64,000 nt of DNA from Aurelia coerulea (GCA_039566865.1 CM076958.1:10082501-10146500), one strand, 5' to 3'. Positions 13,456 through 28,925 are shown, counted from the first letter of the stretch. The notes: a model not told the origin generated them from the sequence alone. Made by a program: numbers and translations.

Positions 13456-14715
13456 AGTAAAGCTAAAATGAGACTAAAGAAAAAACTAATGTCTATAGCA
13501 ATGTTTCCAAGAATGGCTGCTGCAGCTGCTAGAAGGAACTGGCAGAACTAAAGTTTAAAAGAACGATGAGTGCAATACTCTTTATAATATAAATTGTAGC
13601 TATTAAAGTACGTTAATCCCCACTTTTGGTGTTTATATTTTGTTTTCTTTGAGAAAATAAACATTTAAGTAATCAATGTTTGTTTAAGCAGTAAAGCTAA
13701 AATGAGACTAAAGAAAAAGCTATTGTCTATAGTAATGTTTCCAAGAATGGTTGCTGAAGCACTAATATAGTGCTATGAAAGAAGTAACTTGTAGAACTAA
13801 AGTTTTAAAGATCGATGAGTGCAATACTGTTTATAATATAAATTTTAGCTACTAAAGTACGTTAATCCACACTTTTTGTGTTTATATCTTGTTTTCTTTG
13901 CGAAAATAAACATTTAATTAATCGATGTTTGTTTATGCATAAAAGCTAAAATGAGACTAAAGAAAATACTAATGTCTATAGAAATGTTTTCAAGAATTGT
14001 TGCTGCAGCACTATTAAGGTGCTAGTTACTGGTAAAACTAAAGTTTTAAAGCTTGATGAGTGGAATACTGTTTAAAATATAAATTTTAGCTACTAAAGTA
14101 CGTTAATTCCAAATTTTTGTGTTTATATATCGTTTTCTTTGGGAAAATAAACATTTAATCAATCAATGTCGGTTTATGCAGTGAAGCTTAAATGAGACTA
14201 AAGAAAATACTAATGTCTATAATAATGTTTCAAAGAATGGTTGCTGCAGCACTAATGTTGTTCTATAAAATAAGTTAAAGAAAGAACTAGTGTTTTAAAG
14301 AACGATGAGTGCAATACTCTTTATAATATAAATTGTAGCTATTAAAGTAAGTTAATCAACCCTTTTTGTGTTTTAATATTCTTTTATTTGGGAAAATAAA
14401 CATTTAATTAATCGATGTTTGTTTATGCAGTAAAGATAAAGTGAGAGTAAAGAAAAAGAAAATGTATAAAGTAATGTTTCCAAGAATATTTGCTGGAGCA
14501 CTAATATAGTGCGATAAAAGAAGGAAATGGCAGAACTAAAGTTTTAAAGAACATTGAGTGCACTACTCTTTATAATACTAATTTTAGCTACTAAAGTACG
14601 TTTATCCACACTTTTTGTGTTTTTAGTTTGTTTTCGTTGAGAAAATAAACATAATAATTAACCAATGTTTGCTGATGCAGTAAAGCTAAAATCTAATTAA
14701 AAATAAGGTTGCTGC

Positions 14716-14744
14716 AGCACTAATATAGTGCTAATATAGCACTA
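14716..14744. other. Expanded dyad inside one satellite monomer
   Basis: The usual GCACTAATATAGTGC is extended here to a double dyad: TAGTGCTA, ATA, TAGCACTA follows directly, a perfect inverted repeat with 8-bp arms. No other monomer I read has this form. Confidence 0.7.
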
Positions 14745-17700
14745 AAAGAAGTAACTGGCAGAACTAAAGTTGTAAAGAACGATGAGTGCAATATTGTTTA
14801 TAATATAAATTGTAGCGGCTAAAGTATGTTTATCTACAATTTTTGTTTTTATAATTTGTTTTCTTTGAGAAAATAAACTTCTAATTAATCAATGTCGGTT
14901 TATGCAGTAAAGCTAAAATGAGACTAAAGAAAAAACTAATGTCTAGAGTAAAGTTTTAAAGAATTGTTGCTGCAGCACTAATATAGTGCTAAAAAGAAGT
15001 AACAGGCAGAACTAAAGTTTAAAAGAACGATGAGTGCACTACTCTTAATAATATAAATTTTAGCTGTTAAAGTACGTTAATCCCCATTTTTTGTGTTTAT
15101 GTTTTGTTATCTTTGGGAAAATAATATTTAATTAATCAATGTTTGTTTATGCAGTAAAGCTAAAATGAGACTAAAGAAAAAACTAATGTCTATAGTAATA
15201 TATTCAAGAATTGTTGCTGCAACACTAATATAGTGGTATAAAAGAAGTAACTGGTAGAACTTAAGTTTAAAAGAACGATGAGTGCACTACTCTTAATAAT
15301 ATAAATTTTAGCTGTTAAAGTACGTTAATCCCCATTTTTTGTGTTTATGTTTTGTTATCTTTGGGAAAATAATATTTAATTAATCAATGTTTGTTTATGC
15401 AGTAAAGCTAAAATGAATTTAAAGAAAAAACTAATGTCTATAGAAATGTTTTCAAGAATTGTTGCTGCAGCACTAATATAGTGCTATAAAAGAAGTAACT
15501 GGAAGGACTAAAGTTTAAAGAAACGATGGGTGCAATACTATTTATATTATAAATTGTAGCTTTTAAAGTACGTTAATCCACACTTTTTGTGTTTATATAT
15601 TGTTTTCTTTGAGAAAATAAACATTTAAATAATCGATGTTTGTTTATGCCGTAAAGCTAAAATGAGACTAAAGAAAAAACTAATGTCTATAGTAATATAT
15701 TCAAGAATTGTTGCTGCAACACTAATATAGTGGTATAAAAGAAGTAACTGGTAGAACTTAAGTTTAAAAGAACGATGAGTGCACTGCTCTTAATAATATA
15801 AATTTTAGCTGTTAAAGTACGTTAATCCCCATTTTTTGTGTTTATGTTTTGTTATCTTTGGGAAAATAATATTTAATTAATCAATGTTTGTTTATGCAGT
15901 AAAGCTAAAATGAAACTAAAGAAAAAACTAATGTCTATAGAAATGTTTTCAAGAATTGTTGCTGCAGCACTAATATAGTGCTATAAAAGAAGTAACTGGA
16001 AGGACTAAAGTTTAAAAGAACGATGAGTGCAATACTATTTATATTATAAATTGTAGCTTTTAAAGTACGTTAATCCACACTTTTTCTGTTTATATTTTGT
16101 TTTCTTTGAGAAAATATATATTTAATTAATCAATGTTTGTTTACGCAGTAAAGCTAAAATGAGACTGAAGAAAAAACTATTGTGTGTTTCCAAAAATGGT
16201 TGCTGAAGCACTAATATGGTACTAGAAAGAAGTTACTGGTAGAAGTAAAGTTTTAAAGCTTGATTAAGTGCAATACTGTTTATAATATAAATTTTAGCTA
16301 CAAAAGTACATTAATCCACACTATTTCTGTTTATATTTTGTTTTCTTTGAGAAAATATATATTTAATTAATCAATGTTTGTTTACGCAGTAAAGCTAAAA
16401 TGAGACTGAAGAAAAAACTATTGTGTATAGTAATGTTTCCAAAAATGGTTGCTGCAGCACTAATATAGTGCTATAAAAGAAGTAACTGGAAGAACTAAAT
16501 TTTAAAAGAACGATGAGTGCACTACTCTTTATAATATAAATTTTAGCTACTAAAGTACGTTAATCCACACTTTTTGTGTTTATATTTTGTTTTCTTTTGG
16601 AAAATAAGCATTTAATTAATCGATGTTTGTTTATGCATTAAAGCTAAAATGAGACTAAAGAAAAAACTAATGTCTATAATAATGTTTCCAGGAATGGTTG
16701 CTGCAGCACTAATATAGTGCTATAAAAGAAGTAACTGGCAAAACTACAATTTTAAAGAACGATTAGTCCAATACTCTTTATAATTTAAATTTTAGCTTCT
16801 AAAGTACGTTAATCCCTATTATTTGTGTTTATATTTTGTTATCTTTGGGAAAATAAATATTTAATTAATCAATGTTTGTTTATGCAGTAAAGCTAAAATG
16901 AGACTAAAGAAAAAACTAATATCTATAGAAATGTTTTCAAGAATTGTTGCTGCAGCACTAATATAGTGCTATAAAAGAAGTAACTGGAAGGACTAAAGTT
17001 TAAAGAAACGATGAGTGCAATACTATTTATATTATAAATTGTAGCTTTTAAAGTACGTTAATCCACACTTTTTGTGTTTATATATTGTTTTCTTTGAGAA
17101 AATAAACATTTAAATAATCGATGTTTGTTTATGCCGTAAAGCTAAAATGAGACTAAAGAAAAAACTAATGTCTATAGAAATGTTTTCAAGAATTGTTGCT
17201 GCAGCACTAATATAGTGCTATAAAAGAAGTAACTGGAAGGACTAAAGTTTAAAAGAACGATGAGTGCAATACTATTTATATTATAAATTGTAGCTTTTAA
17301 AGTACGTTAATCCACACTTTTTCTGTTTATATTTTGTTTTCTTTGAGAAAATATATATTTAATTAATCAATGTTTGTTTACGCAGTAAAGCTAAAATGAG
17401 ACTGAAGAAAAAACTATTGTGTATAGTAATGTTTCCAAAAATGGTTGCTGAAGCACTAATATGGTACTAGAAAGAAGTTACTGGTAGAAGTAAAGTTTTA
17501 AAGCTTGATTAAGTGCAATACTGTTTATAATATAAATTTTAGCTACAAAAGTACATTAATCCACACTTTTTCTGTTTATATTTTGTTTTCTTTGAGAAAA
17601 TATATATTTAATTAATCAATGTTTGTTTACGCAGTAAAGCTAAAATGAGACTGAAGAAAAAACTATTGTGTATAGTAATGTTTCCAAAAATGGTTGCTGC

Positions 17701-20700
17701 AGCACTAATATAGTGCTATAAAAGAAGTAACTGGAAGAACTAAATTTTAAAAGAACGATGAGTGCATTACTATTTATATTATAAATTGTAGCTTTTAAAG
17801 TACGTTAATCCACACTTTTTCTGTTTATATTTTGTTTTCTTTGAGAAAATAAACTTTTAATTAATCGATGTTTGTTTATGCAGTAAATCAAAATTTAGTC
17901 TAATAAAAAAACTAATGTCTATAGTAATGTTTCGAAGAATGATTGCTGCAGCACTAATATAGTGCTATTAAAGAAGTAACTGGTAGAACTAACGTTTTAA
18001 AGAACGATTAGGCCAATACTCTTTCGAATATAAATTTTAGCTACTGAAGTAAGTTAATCCCCATTTTTTGTGTTTATATATTGTTTTCTTTGGAAAAATA
18101 AACATTTAATTAATCGATGTTGGTTTATGCAGTAAAGCTAAAATGAGACTAAAGAAAAAACTAATGTCTATAGTAATGTTTCCAAGAATGGCTGCTGCAG
18201 CTGCTAGAAGTAACTGGCAGAACTAAAGTTTAAAAGAACGATGAGTGCAATACTCTTTATAATATAAATTGTAGCTATTAAAGTACGTTAATCCACATTT
18301 TTTGTATTCATAATTTGTTTTCTTTGAGAAAATAAACATTTAAATAATCGATGTTTGTTTATGCCGTAAAGCAAAAATGAGACTAAAGAAAAAACTAATG
18401 TCTGTAGTAATGTTTTCAAGAATGGCTCCTGAAGCACTAATATAGTGCTTTGAAAGAAGTAACTGGTAGAACAAAAGTTTTAAAGAACGATGAGTGCAAT
18501 ACTCTTTATAATATAAATTGTAGCTACTAAAGTACGTTAATCCCCACTTTTGGTGTTTATATTTTGTTTTCTTTGAGAAAAAAAACATTTGATTAATCAA
18601 TGTCAATTTATGCAGTAAAGCTAAAAAGAGACTAAAAAAAAACTAATGTCTATAGTAATATATTCAAGAATTGTTGCTGCAGCACTAATATAGTGCTATA
18701 AAAGAAGTAACTGGTAGAACTAAAGTTTAAAAGAACGAAGAGTGCACTACTCTTTATAATATAAATTTTAGCTACTAAAGTACGTTAATCCACACTTTTT
18801 GTGTTTATATTTTGTTTTCTTTGGGAAAGTAAACATTTAATTAATCGATGTTTGTTTATGCATTAAAGCTAAAATGAGACTAAAGAAAAAACTAATGTCT
18901 ATAGTAATGTTTCCAGGAATGGTTGCTGCAGCACTAATATAGTACTATAAAAGAAGTAACTGGCAAAACTACAATTTTATAGAATGATTAGTCCAATACT
19001 CTTTATAATATAAATTTTAGCTGCTAAAGTACGTTAATTCCTATTTTTGTATTTATATTATGTTATCTTTGGGAAAATGAATATTTAATTAATCAATGTT
19101 TGTTTATGCAGTAAAGCTAAAATGAGACTAAAGAAAAAACTAATGTCTATAGTAATATATTCAAGAATTGTTGCTGCAACTTTAATATAGTGCTATAAAA
19201 GAAGTAACTGGTAGAACTTAAGTTTAAAAGAACGATGAGTGCACTACTCTTAATAATATAAATTTTAGCTGTTAAAGTACGTTAATCCCCATTTTTTGTG
19301 TTTATGTTTCGTTATCTTTGGGAAAATAATATTTAATTAATCAATGTTTGTTTATGCAGTAAAGCTAAAATGAAACTAAAGAAAAAACTAATGTCTATAG
19401 AAATGTTTTCAAGAATTGTTGCTGCAGCACTAATATAGTGCTATAAAAGAAGTAACTGGAAGGACTAAAGTTTAAAAGAACGATGAGTGCAATACTATTT
19501 ATATTATAAATTGTAGCTTTTAAAGTACGTTAATCCACACTTTTTCTGTTTATATTTTGTTTTCTTTGAGAAAATATATATTTAATTAATCAATGTTTGT
19601 TTACGCAGTAAAGCTAAAATGAGACTGAAGAAAAAACTATTGTGTATAGTAATGTTTCCAAAAATGGTTGCTGAAGCACTAATATGGTACTAGAAAGAAG
19701 TTACTGGTAGAACTAAAGTTTTAAAGCTTGATGAGTGCAATACACTTTATAATATAAATTTTAGCTACTAAAGTACGTTAATCCACACTTTTTCTGTTTA
19801 TATTTTGTTTTCTTTGAGAAAATATATATTTAATTAATCAATGTTTGTTTATGCAGTAAATCTAAAATGAGACTGAAGAAAAAACTATTGTGTATAGTAA
19901 TGTTTCCAAAAATGGTTGCTGAAGCACTAATATAGTACCAGAAAGAAGTTACTGGTAGAAGTAAAGTTTTAAAGCTTGATTAAGTGCAATACTGTTTATA
20001 ATATAAATTTTAGCTACAAAAGTACATTAATCCACACTTTTTCTGTTTATATTTTGTTTTCTTTGAGAAAATATATATTTAATTAATCAATGTTTGTTTA
20101 CGCAGTAAAGCTAAAATGAGACTGAAGAAAAAACTATTGTGTATAGTAATGTTTCCAAAAATGGTTGCTGCAGCACTAATATAGTGCTATAAAAGAAGTA
20201 ACTGGAAGAACTAAAGTTTAAAAGAACGATGAGTGCATTACTATTTATATTATAAATTGTAGCTTTTAAAGTACGTTAATCCACACTTTTTCTCTTTATA
20301 CTAAAGAAAAAACTAATGTCTATAGTAATGTTTCCAAGAATGGCTGCTGCAGCTGCTAGAAGTAACTGGCAGAACTAAGGTTTAAAAGAACGATGAGTGC
20401 AATACTCTTTATAATATAAATTGTAGCTATTAAAGTACGTTAATCCACACTTTTTGTATTCATAATTTGTTTTCTTTGAGAAAATAAACATTTAAATAAT
20501 CGATGTTTGTTTATGCCGTAAAGCAAAAATGAGACTAAAGAAAAAACTAATGTCTGTAGTAATGTTTTCAAGAATGGCTCCTGAAGCACTAATATAGTGC
20601 TTTGAAAGAAGTAACTGGTAGAACAAAAGTTTTAAAGAACGATGAGTGCAATACTCTTTATAATATAAATTGTAGCTACTAAAGTACGTTAATCCCCACT

Positions 20701-23700
20701 TTTGGTGTTTATATTTTGTTTTCTTTGAGAAAAAAAACATTTAATTAATCGATGTTTGTTTATGCATTAAAGCTAAAATGAAACTAAAGAAAAAACTAAT
20801 GTCTATAGAAATGTTTTCAAGAATTGTTGCTGCAGCACTAATATAGTGCTATAAAAGAAGTAACTGGAAGGACTAAAGTTTAAAAGAACGATGAGTGCAA
20901 TACTATTTATATTATAAATTGTAGCTTTTAAAGTACGTTAATCCACACTTTTTCTGTTTATATTTTGTTTTCTTTGAGAAAATATATATTTAATTAATCA
21001 ATGTTTGTTTACGCAGTAAAGCTAAAATGAGACTGAAGAAAAAACTATTGTGTATAGTAATGTTTCCAAAAATGGTTGCTGAAGCACTAATATGGTACTA
21101 GAAAGAAGTTACTGGTAGAAGTAAAGTTTTAAAGCTTGATTAAGTGCAATACTGTTTATAATATAAATTTTAGCTACAAAAGTACATTAATCCACACTTT
21201 TTCTGTTTATATTTTGTTTTCTTTGAGAAAATATATATTTAATTAATCAATGTTTGTTTACGCAGTAAAGCTAAAATGAGACTGAAGAAAAAACTATTGT
21301 CTATAGTAATGTTTCGAAGAATGGTTGCTGCAGCACTAATATAGTGCTATTAAAGAAGTAACTGGTAGAACTAAAGTTTTAAAGAACGATGAATGCAATA
21401 CTGTTTATACTATAAATTGTAGCTATTAAAGTACGTTAATCCACACTTTTTGTATTCATAATTTGTTTTCTTTGGGAAAGTAAACATTTAATTAATCGAT
21501 GTTTGTTTATGCATTAAAGCTAAAATGAGACTAAAGAAAAAACTAATGTCTATAGTAATATATTCAAGAATTGTTGCTGCAACACTAATATAGTGGTATA
21601 AAAGAAGTAACTGGTAGAACTTAAGTTTAAAAGAACGATGAGTGCACTACTCTTAATAATATAAATTTTAGCTGTTAAAGTACGTTAATCCCCATTTTTT
21701 GTGTTTATGTTTTGTTATCTTTGGGAAAATAATATTTAATTAATCAATGTTTGTTTATGCAGTAAAGCTAAAATGAAACTAAAGAAAAAACTAATGTCTA
21801 TAGAAATGTTTTCAAGAATTGTTGCTGCAGCACTAATATAGTGCTATAAAAGAAGTAACTGGAAGGACTAAAGTTTAAAGAAACGATGAGTGCAATACTA
21901 TTTATATTATAAATTGTAGCTTTTAAAGTACGTTAATCCACACTTTTTGTGTTTATATATTGTTTTCTTTGAGAAAATAAACATTTAAATAATCGATGTT
22001 TGTTTATGCCGTAAAGCTAAAATGAGACTAAAGAAAAAACTAATGTCTATAGTAATATATTCAAGAATTGTTGCTGCAACACTAATATAGTGGTATAAAA
22101 GAAGTAACTGGTAGAACTTAAGTTTAAAAGAACGATGAGTGCACTACTCTTAATAATATAAATTTTAGCTGTTAAAGTACGTTAATCCCCATTTTTTGTG
22201 TTTATGTTTTGTTATCTTTGGGAAAATAATATTTAATTAATCAATGTTTGTTTATGCAGTAAAGCTAAAATGAAACTAAAGAAAAAACTAATGTCTATAG
22301 AAATGTTTTCAAGAATTGTTGCTGCAGCACTAATATAGTGCTATAAAAGAAGTAACTGGTAGAACTAAAGTTTAAAAGAACGAATAGTAAACTACTCTTT
22401 ATAATATAAATTTTAGCTACTAAAGTACGTTAATCCACACTTTTTGTGTTTATATTTTGTTTTCTTTGGGAAAGTAAACATTTAATTAATCGATGTTTGT
22501 TTATGCATTAAAGCTAAAATGAGACTAAAGAAAAAACTAATGTCTATAGTAATGTTTCCAGGAATGGTTGCTGCAGCACTAATATAGTACTATAAAAGAA
22601 GTAACTGGCAAAACTACAATTTTATAGAATGATTAGTCCAATACTCTTTATAATATAAATTTTAGCTGCTAAAGTACGTTAATTCCTATTTTTGTATTTA
22701 TATTATGTTATCTTTGGGAAAATGAATATTTAATTAATCAATTTTTGTTTATGCAGTAAAGCTAAAATGAGACTAAAGAAAAAACTAATGTCTATAGTAA
22801 TATATTCAAGAATTGTTGCTGCAACACTAATATAGTGCTATAAAAGAAGTAACTGGTAGAACTTAAGTTTAAAAGAACGATGAGTGCAATACTATTTATA
22901 TTATAAATTGTAGCTTTTAAAGTACGTTAATCCACACTTTTTCTGTTTATATTTTGTTTTCTTTGAGAAAATATATATTTAATTAATCAATGTTTGTTTA
23001 CGCAGTAAAGCTAAAATGAGACTGAAGAAAAAACTATTGTGTATAGTAATGTTTCCAAAAATGGTTGCTGAAGCACTAATATGGTACTAGAAAGAAGTTA
23101 CTGGTAGAAGTAAAGTTTTAAAGCTTGATTAAGTGCAATACTGTTTATAATATAAATTTTAGCTACAAAAGTACATTAATCCACACTTTTTCTGTTTATA
23201 TTTTGTTTTCTTTGAGAAAATATATATTTAATTAATCAATGTTTGTTTACGCAGTAAAGCTAAAATGAGACTGAAGAAAAAACTATTGTGTATAGTAATG
23301 TTTCCAAAAATGGTTGCTGCAGCACTAATATAGTGCTATAAAAGAAGTAACTGGAAGAACTAAATTTTAAAAGAACGATGAGTGCACTACTCTTTATAAT
23401 ATAAATTTTAGCTACTAAAGTACGTTAATCCACACTTTTTGTGTTTATATTTTGTTTTCTTTTGGAAAATAAGCATTTAATTAATCGATGTTTGTTTATG
23501 CATTAAAGCTAAAATGAGACTAAAGAAAAAACTAATGTCTATAATAATGTTTCCAGGAATGGTTGCTGCAAAACTAATATAGTGCTATAAAAGAAGTAAC
23601 TGGCAAAACTACAATTTTATAGAACGATTAGTCCAATACTCTTTATAATATAAATTTTAGCTGCTAAAGTACGTTAATTCCTATTTTTGTATTTATATTA

Positions 23701-26700
23701 TGTTTTCTTTGAGAAAATAAACATTTAAATAATCGATGTTTGTTTATGCCGTAAAGCTAAAATGAGACTAAAGAAAAAACTAATGTCTATAGTAATATAT
23801 TCAAGAATTGTTGCTGCAACACTAATATAGTGGTATAAAAGAAGTAACTGGTAGAACTTAAGTTTAAAAGAACGATGAGTGCACTACTCTTAATAATATA
23901 AATTTTAGCTGTTAAAGTACGTTAATCCCCATTTTTTGTGTTTATGTTTTGTTATCTTTGGGAAAATAATATTTAATTAATCAATGTTTGTTTATGCAGT
24001 AAAGCTAAAATGAAACTAAAGAAAAAACTAATGTCTATAGAAATGTTTTCAAGAATTGTTGCTGCAGCACTAATATAGTGCTATAAAAGAAGTAACTGGA
24101 AGGACTAAAGTTTAAAAGAACGATGAGTGCAATACTATTTATATTATAAATTGTAGCTTTTAAAGTACGTTAATCCACACTTTTTCTGTTTATATTTTGT
24201 TTTCTTTGAGAAAATATATATTTAATTAATCAATGTTTGTTTACGCAGTAAAGCTAAAATGAGACTGAAGAAAAAACTATTGTGTATAGTAATGTTTCCA
24301 AAAATGGTTGCTGCAGCACTAATATAGTGCTATAAAAGAAGTAACTGGAAGAACTAAATTTTAAAAGAACGATGAGTGCATTACTATTTATATTATAAAT
24401 TGTAGCTTTTAAAGTACGTTAATTCACACTTTTTCTGTTTATATTTTGTTTTCTTTGAGAAAATAAACTTTTAATTAATCGATGTTTGTTTATGCAGTAA
24501 ATCAAAATTTAGACTAATAAAAAAACTAATGTCTATAGTAATGTTTCGAAGAATGGTTGCTGCAGCACTAATATAGTGCTATTAAAGAAGTAACTGGTAG
24601 AACTAACGTTTTAAAGAACGATTAGGGCAATACTCTTTCGAATATAAATTTTAGCTACTGAAGTAAGTTAATCCCCATTTTTTGTGTTTATATATTGTTT
24701 TCTTTGGAAAAATAAACATTTAATTAATCGATGTTGGTTTATGCAGTAAAGCTAAAATGAGACTAAAGAAAAAACTAATGTCTATAGTAATGTTTCCAAG
24801 AATGGCTGCTGCAGCTGCTAGAAGTAACTGGCAGAACTAAAGTTTAAAAGAACGAAGAGTGCGCTACTCTTTATAATATAAATTTTAGCTACTAAAGTAC
24901 GTTAATCCACACTTTTTGTGTTTATATTTTGTTTTCTTTGGGAAAGTAAACATTTAATTAATCGATGTTTGTTTATGCATTAAAGCTAAAATGAGACTAA
25001 AGAAAAAACTAACGTCTATAGTAATGTTTCCAGGAATTGTTGCTGCAGCACTAATATAGTACTATAAAAGAAGTAACTGGCAAAACTACAATTTTATAGA
25101 ATGATTAGTCCAATACTCTTTATAATATAAATTTTAGCTGCTAAAGTACGTTAATTCCTATTTTTGTATTTATATTATGTTATCTTTGGGAAAATGAATA
25201 TTTAATTAATCGATGTTTGTTTATGCATTAAAGCTAAAATGAGACTAAAGAAAAAACTAATGTCTATAGAAATGTTTTCAAGAATTGTTGCTGCAGCACT
25301 AATATAGTGCTATAAAAGAGGTAACTGGAAGGACTAAAGTTTAAAAGAACGATGAGTGCAATACTTTATATATTATAAATTGTAGCTTTTAAAGTACACT
25401 AATCCACACTTTTTCTGTTTATATTTTGTTTTCTTTGAGAAAATATATATTTAATTAATCAATGTTTGTTTACGCAGTAAAGCTAAAATGAGACTGAAGA
25501 AAAAACTATTGTGTATAGTAATGTTTCCAAAAATGGTTGCTGAAGCACTAATATAGTACCAGAAAGAACTTACTGGTAGAAGTAAAGTTTTAAAGCTTGA
25601 TTAAGTGCAATACTGTTTATAATATAAATTTTAGCTACAAAAGTACATTAATCCACACTTTTTCTGTTTATATTTTGTTTTCTTTGAGAAAATATATATT
25701 TAATTAATCAATGTTTGTTTACGCAGTAAAGCTAAAATGAGACTGAAGAAAAAACTATTGTGTATAGTAATGTTTCCAAAAATGGTTGCTGCAGCACTAA
25801 TATAGTGCTATAAAAGAAGTAACTGGAAGAACTAAAGTTCAAAAGAACGATGAGTGCATTACTATTTATATTATAAATTGTAGCTTTTAAAGTACGTTAA
25901 TCCACACTTTTTCTGTTTATATTTTGTTTTCTTTGAGAAAATAAACTTTTAATTAATCGATGTTTGTTTATGCAGTAAATCAAAATTTAGACTAATAAAA
26001 AAACTAATGTCTATAGTAATGTTTCGAAGAATGGTTGCTGCAGCACTAATATAGTGCTATTAAAGAAGTAACTGGTAGAACTAACGTTTTAAAGAACGAT
26101 TAGGGCAATACTCTTTCGAATATAAATTTTAGCTACTGAAGTAAGTTAATCCCCATTTTTTGTGGTTATATATTGTTTTCTTTGGAAAAATAAACATTTA
26201 ATTTATCGATGTTGGTTTATGCAGTAAAGCTAAAATGAGACTAAAGAAAAAACTAATGTCTATAGTAATGTTTCCAAGAATGGCTGCTGCAGCTGCTAGA
26301 AGTAACTGGCAGAACTAAAGTTTAAAAGAACGATGAGTGCATTACTCTTTATAATATAAATTGTAGCTATTAAAGTACGTTAATCCACACTTTTTGTATT
26401 TATAATTTGTTTTCTTTGAGAAAATAAACATTTAAATAATCGATGTTTGTTTATGCCGTAAAGCAAAAATGAGACTAAAGAAAAAACTAATGTCTGTTGT
26501 AATGTTTTCAAGAATGGCTCCTGAAGCACTAATATAGTGCTTTGAAAGAAGTAACTGGTAGAACAAAAGTTTTAAAGAACGATGAGTGCAATACTCTTTA
26601 TAATATAAATTGTAGCTACTAAAGTACGTTAATCCCCACTTTTGGTGTTTATATTTTGTTTTCTTTGGGAAAGTAAACATTTAATTAATCGATGTTTGTT

Positions 26701-26739
26701 TATGCATTAAAGCTAAAATGAGACTAAAGAAAAAACTAA

Positions 26740-26830
26740 TGTCTATAGTAATTAGACTATAGTCTATAGTAGTAATGTCTATAGTAAAGTTTAAAAGAAC
26801 GATGAGTGCAACCTAATGTCTATAGTAATG
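26740..26830. repeat. Scrambled satellite segment with AGACTATAGTCT palindrome
   Basis: The normal GTCTATAGTAATG motif is iterated and partly inverted. The order is GTCTATAGTAATT, the palindrome AGACTATAGTCT (26754-26765), ATAGTAGTAATGTCTATAG, then a jump into the AAAGTTTAAAAGAACGATG part of the unit and a return to CTAATGTCTATAG. This is the pattern expected from replication template switching at short homologies. Confidence 0.8.
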
Positions 26831-27924
26831 TTTCCAGGAATGGTTGCTGCAGCACTAATATAGTGCTATAAAAGAAGTAACTGGCAAAACTACAATTTTA
26901 TAGAATGATTAGTCCAATACTCTTTATAATATAAATTTTAGCTGCTAAAGTACGTTAATTCCTATTTTTGTATTTTTGAACGATGAGTGCAAACTAATGT
27001 CTATAGTAATGTTTCCAGGAATGGTTGCTGCAGCACTAATATAGTGCTATAAAAGAAGTAACTGGCAAAACTACAATTTTATAGAATGATTAGTCCAATA
27101 CTCTTTATAATATAAATTTTAGCTGCTAAAGTACGTTAATTCCTATTTTTGTATTTATATCTTTGGGAAAATGAATATTTAATTAATCAATGTTTGTTTA
27201 TGCAGTAAAGCTAAAATGAGACTAAAGAAAAAACTAATGTCTATAGTAATGTTTCCAAGAATGGCTGCTGCAGCTGCTAGAAGTAACTGGCAGAACTAAA
27301 GTTTAAAAGAACGATGAGTGCAATACTCTTTATAATAAAAATTCTAGCTATTAAAGTACGTTAATCCACACTTTTTGTGTTTATAATTTGTTTTCTTTGA
27401 GAAAATAAACCTTTAAGTAATCAATGTTTGTTTAAGCAGTAAAGCTAAAATGAGACTAAAGAAAAAGCTATTGTCTATAGTAATGTTTCCAAGAATGGTT
27501 GCTGAAGCACGAATATAGTGCTATAAAAGAAGTAACTGGCAGAACTAAAGTTTAAAAGAACGATGAGTGCAATACTCTTTATAATAAAAATTGTAGCTAT
27601 TAAAGTACGTTAATCCACACTTTTTGTGTTTATAATTTGTTTTCTTTGAGAAAATAAACCTTTAAGTAATCAATGTTTGTTTAAGCAGTAAAGCTAAAAT
27701 GAGACTAAAGAAAAAGCTATTGTCTATAGAAATGTTTTCAAGAATTGTTGCTGCAGCACTAATATAGTGCTATAAAAGAAGTAACTGGAAGGACTAAAGT
27801 TTAAAAGAACGATGAGTGCAATACTATTTATATTATAAATTGTAGCTTTTAAAGTACGTTAATCCACACTTTTTGTGTTTATGATTTGTTTTCTTTCTTT
27901 GATTTGTTTATATTTAATCAATCA

Positions 27925-28925
27925 ATGTGTGCTTATGGAGTAAAGCTAAAATGAGACTGAAGAAAAAACAATTGTGTATAGTAATGTTTCCAAAAATGGT
28001 TGCTGAAGCACTAATATAGTACTAGAAAGAAGTTACTGGTAGAAGTAAAGTTTTAAAGCTTGATGAGTGCAATACTGTTTATAATATAAATTTTAGCTAC
28101 TAAAGTACGTTAAGCCACACTTTTTGTGTTTATAATTTGTTTTCTTTGAGAAAATAAACTTTTAATTAATCGATGTTTGTTTATGCAGTAAAGCTAAAAT
28201 GAGACTGAAGAAAAAACTATTGTGTATAGTGATGTTTCCAAAAATGGTTGCTGAAGCACTAATGTAGTACTAGAAAGAAGTTACTGGTAGAAGTAAAGTT
28301 TTAAAGCTTGAAGAGTGCAATACTGTTTATAATATAAATTTTAGCTACTAAAGTACGTTAATCCACACTTTTGTGTTTATAATTTGTTTTCTTTGAGAAA
28401 ATAAACTTTTAATTAATCGATGTTTGTTTATGCAGTAAAGCAAAAATGAGACTAATAAAAAACTATTTTCTATAGTAATGTTTCGAAGAATGGTTGCTGC
28501 AGCACTAATATAGTGCTATTAAAGAAGCAACTGGTAGAACTAACGTTTTAAAGAACGATTAGGGCAATACTCTTTAGAATATAAATTTCAGCTACTGAAG
28601 TAAGTTAATTCCCATTTTTTGCTTTTCTATATTTTTTTCTCTGGGAAAATAAACATTTAATTCATCGATGTTGGTCTATGCAGTAAAGCTAAAATGAGAC
28701 TAAAGAAAAAACTAATGTCTGTAGTAATGTTTTCAAGAATGGCTCCTGAAGCACTAATATAGTGCTATGAAAGAAGTAACTGGTAGAACAAAAGTTTTAA
28801 AGAACGATGAGTGCAATACTCTTTATAATATAAATTGTAGCTACTAAAGTACGTTAATCCACACTTTTGGTGTTTATATTTTGTTTTCTTTGATAAAATA
28901 AACCTTTAAGTAATCAATGTTTGTT
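27925..28925. repeat. Recurrent higher-order block, copy 1
   Basis: About four monomers beginning with the variant CAATGTGTGCTTATGGAG and ending near AAACCTTTAAGTAATCAATG. The order is two AAAGCTTGA-type units, a TTTTCTATAGTAATGTTTCG unit, the GCTTTTCTATATTTTTTTC unit, and the GGCTCCTGAAGC unit. The same order recurs near 31228 and 35038, and with more change near 39998. Confidence 0.85.
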
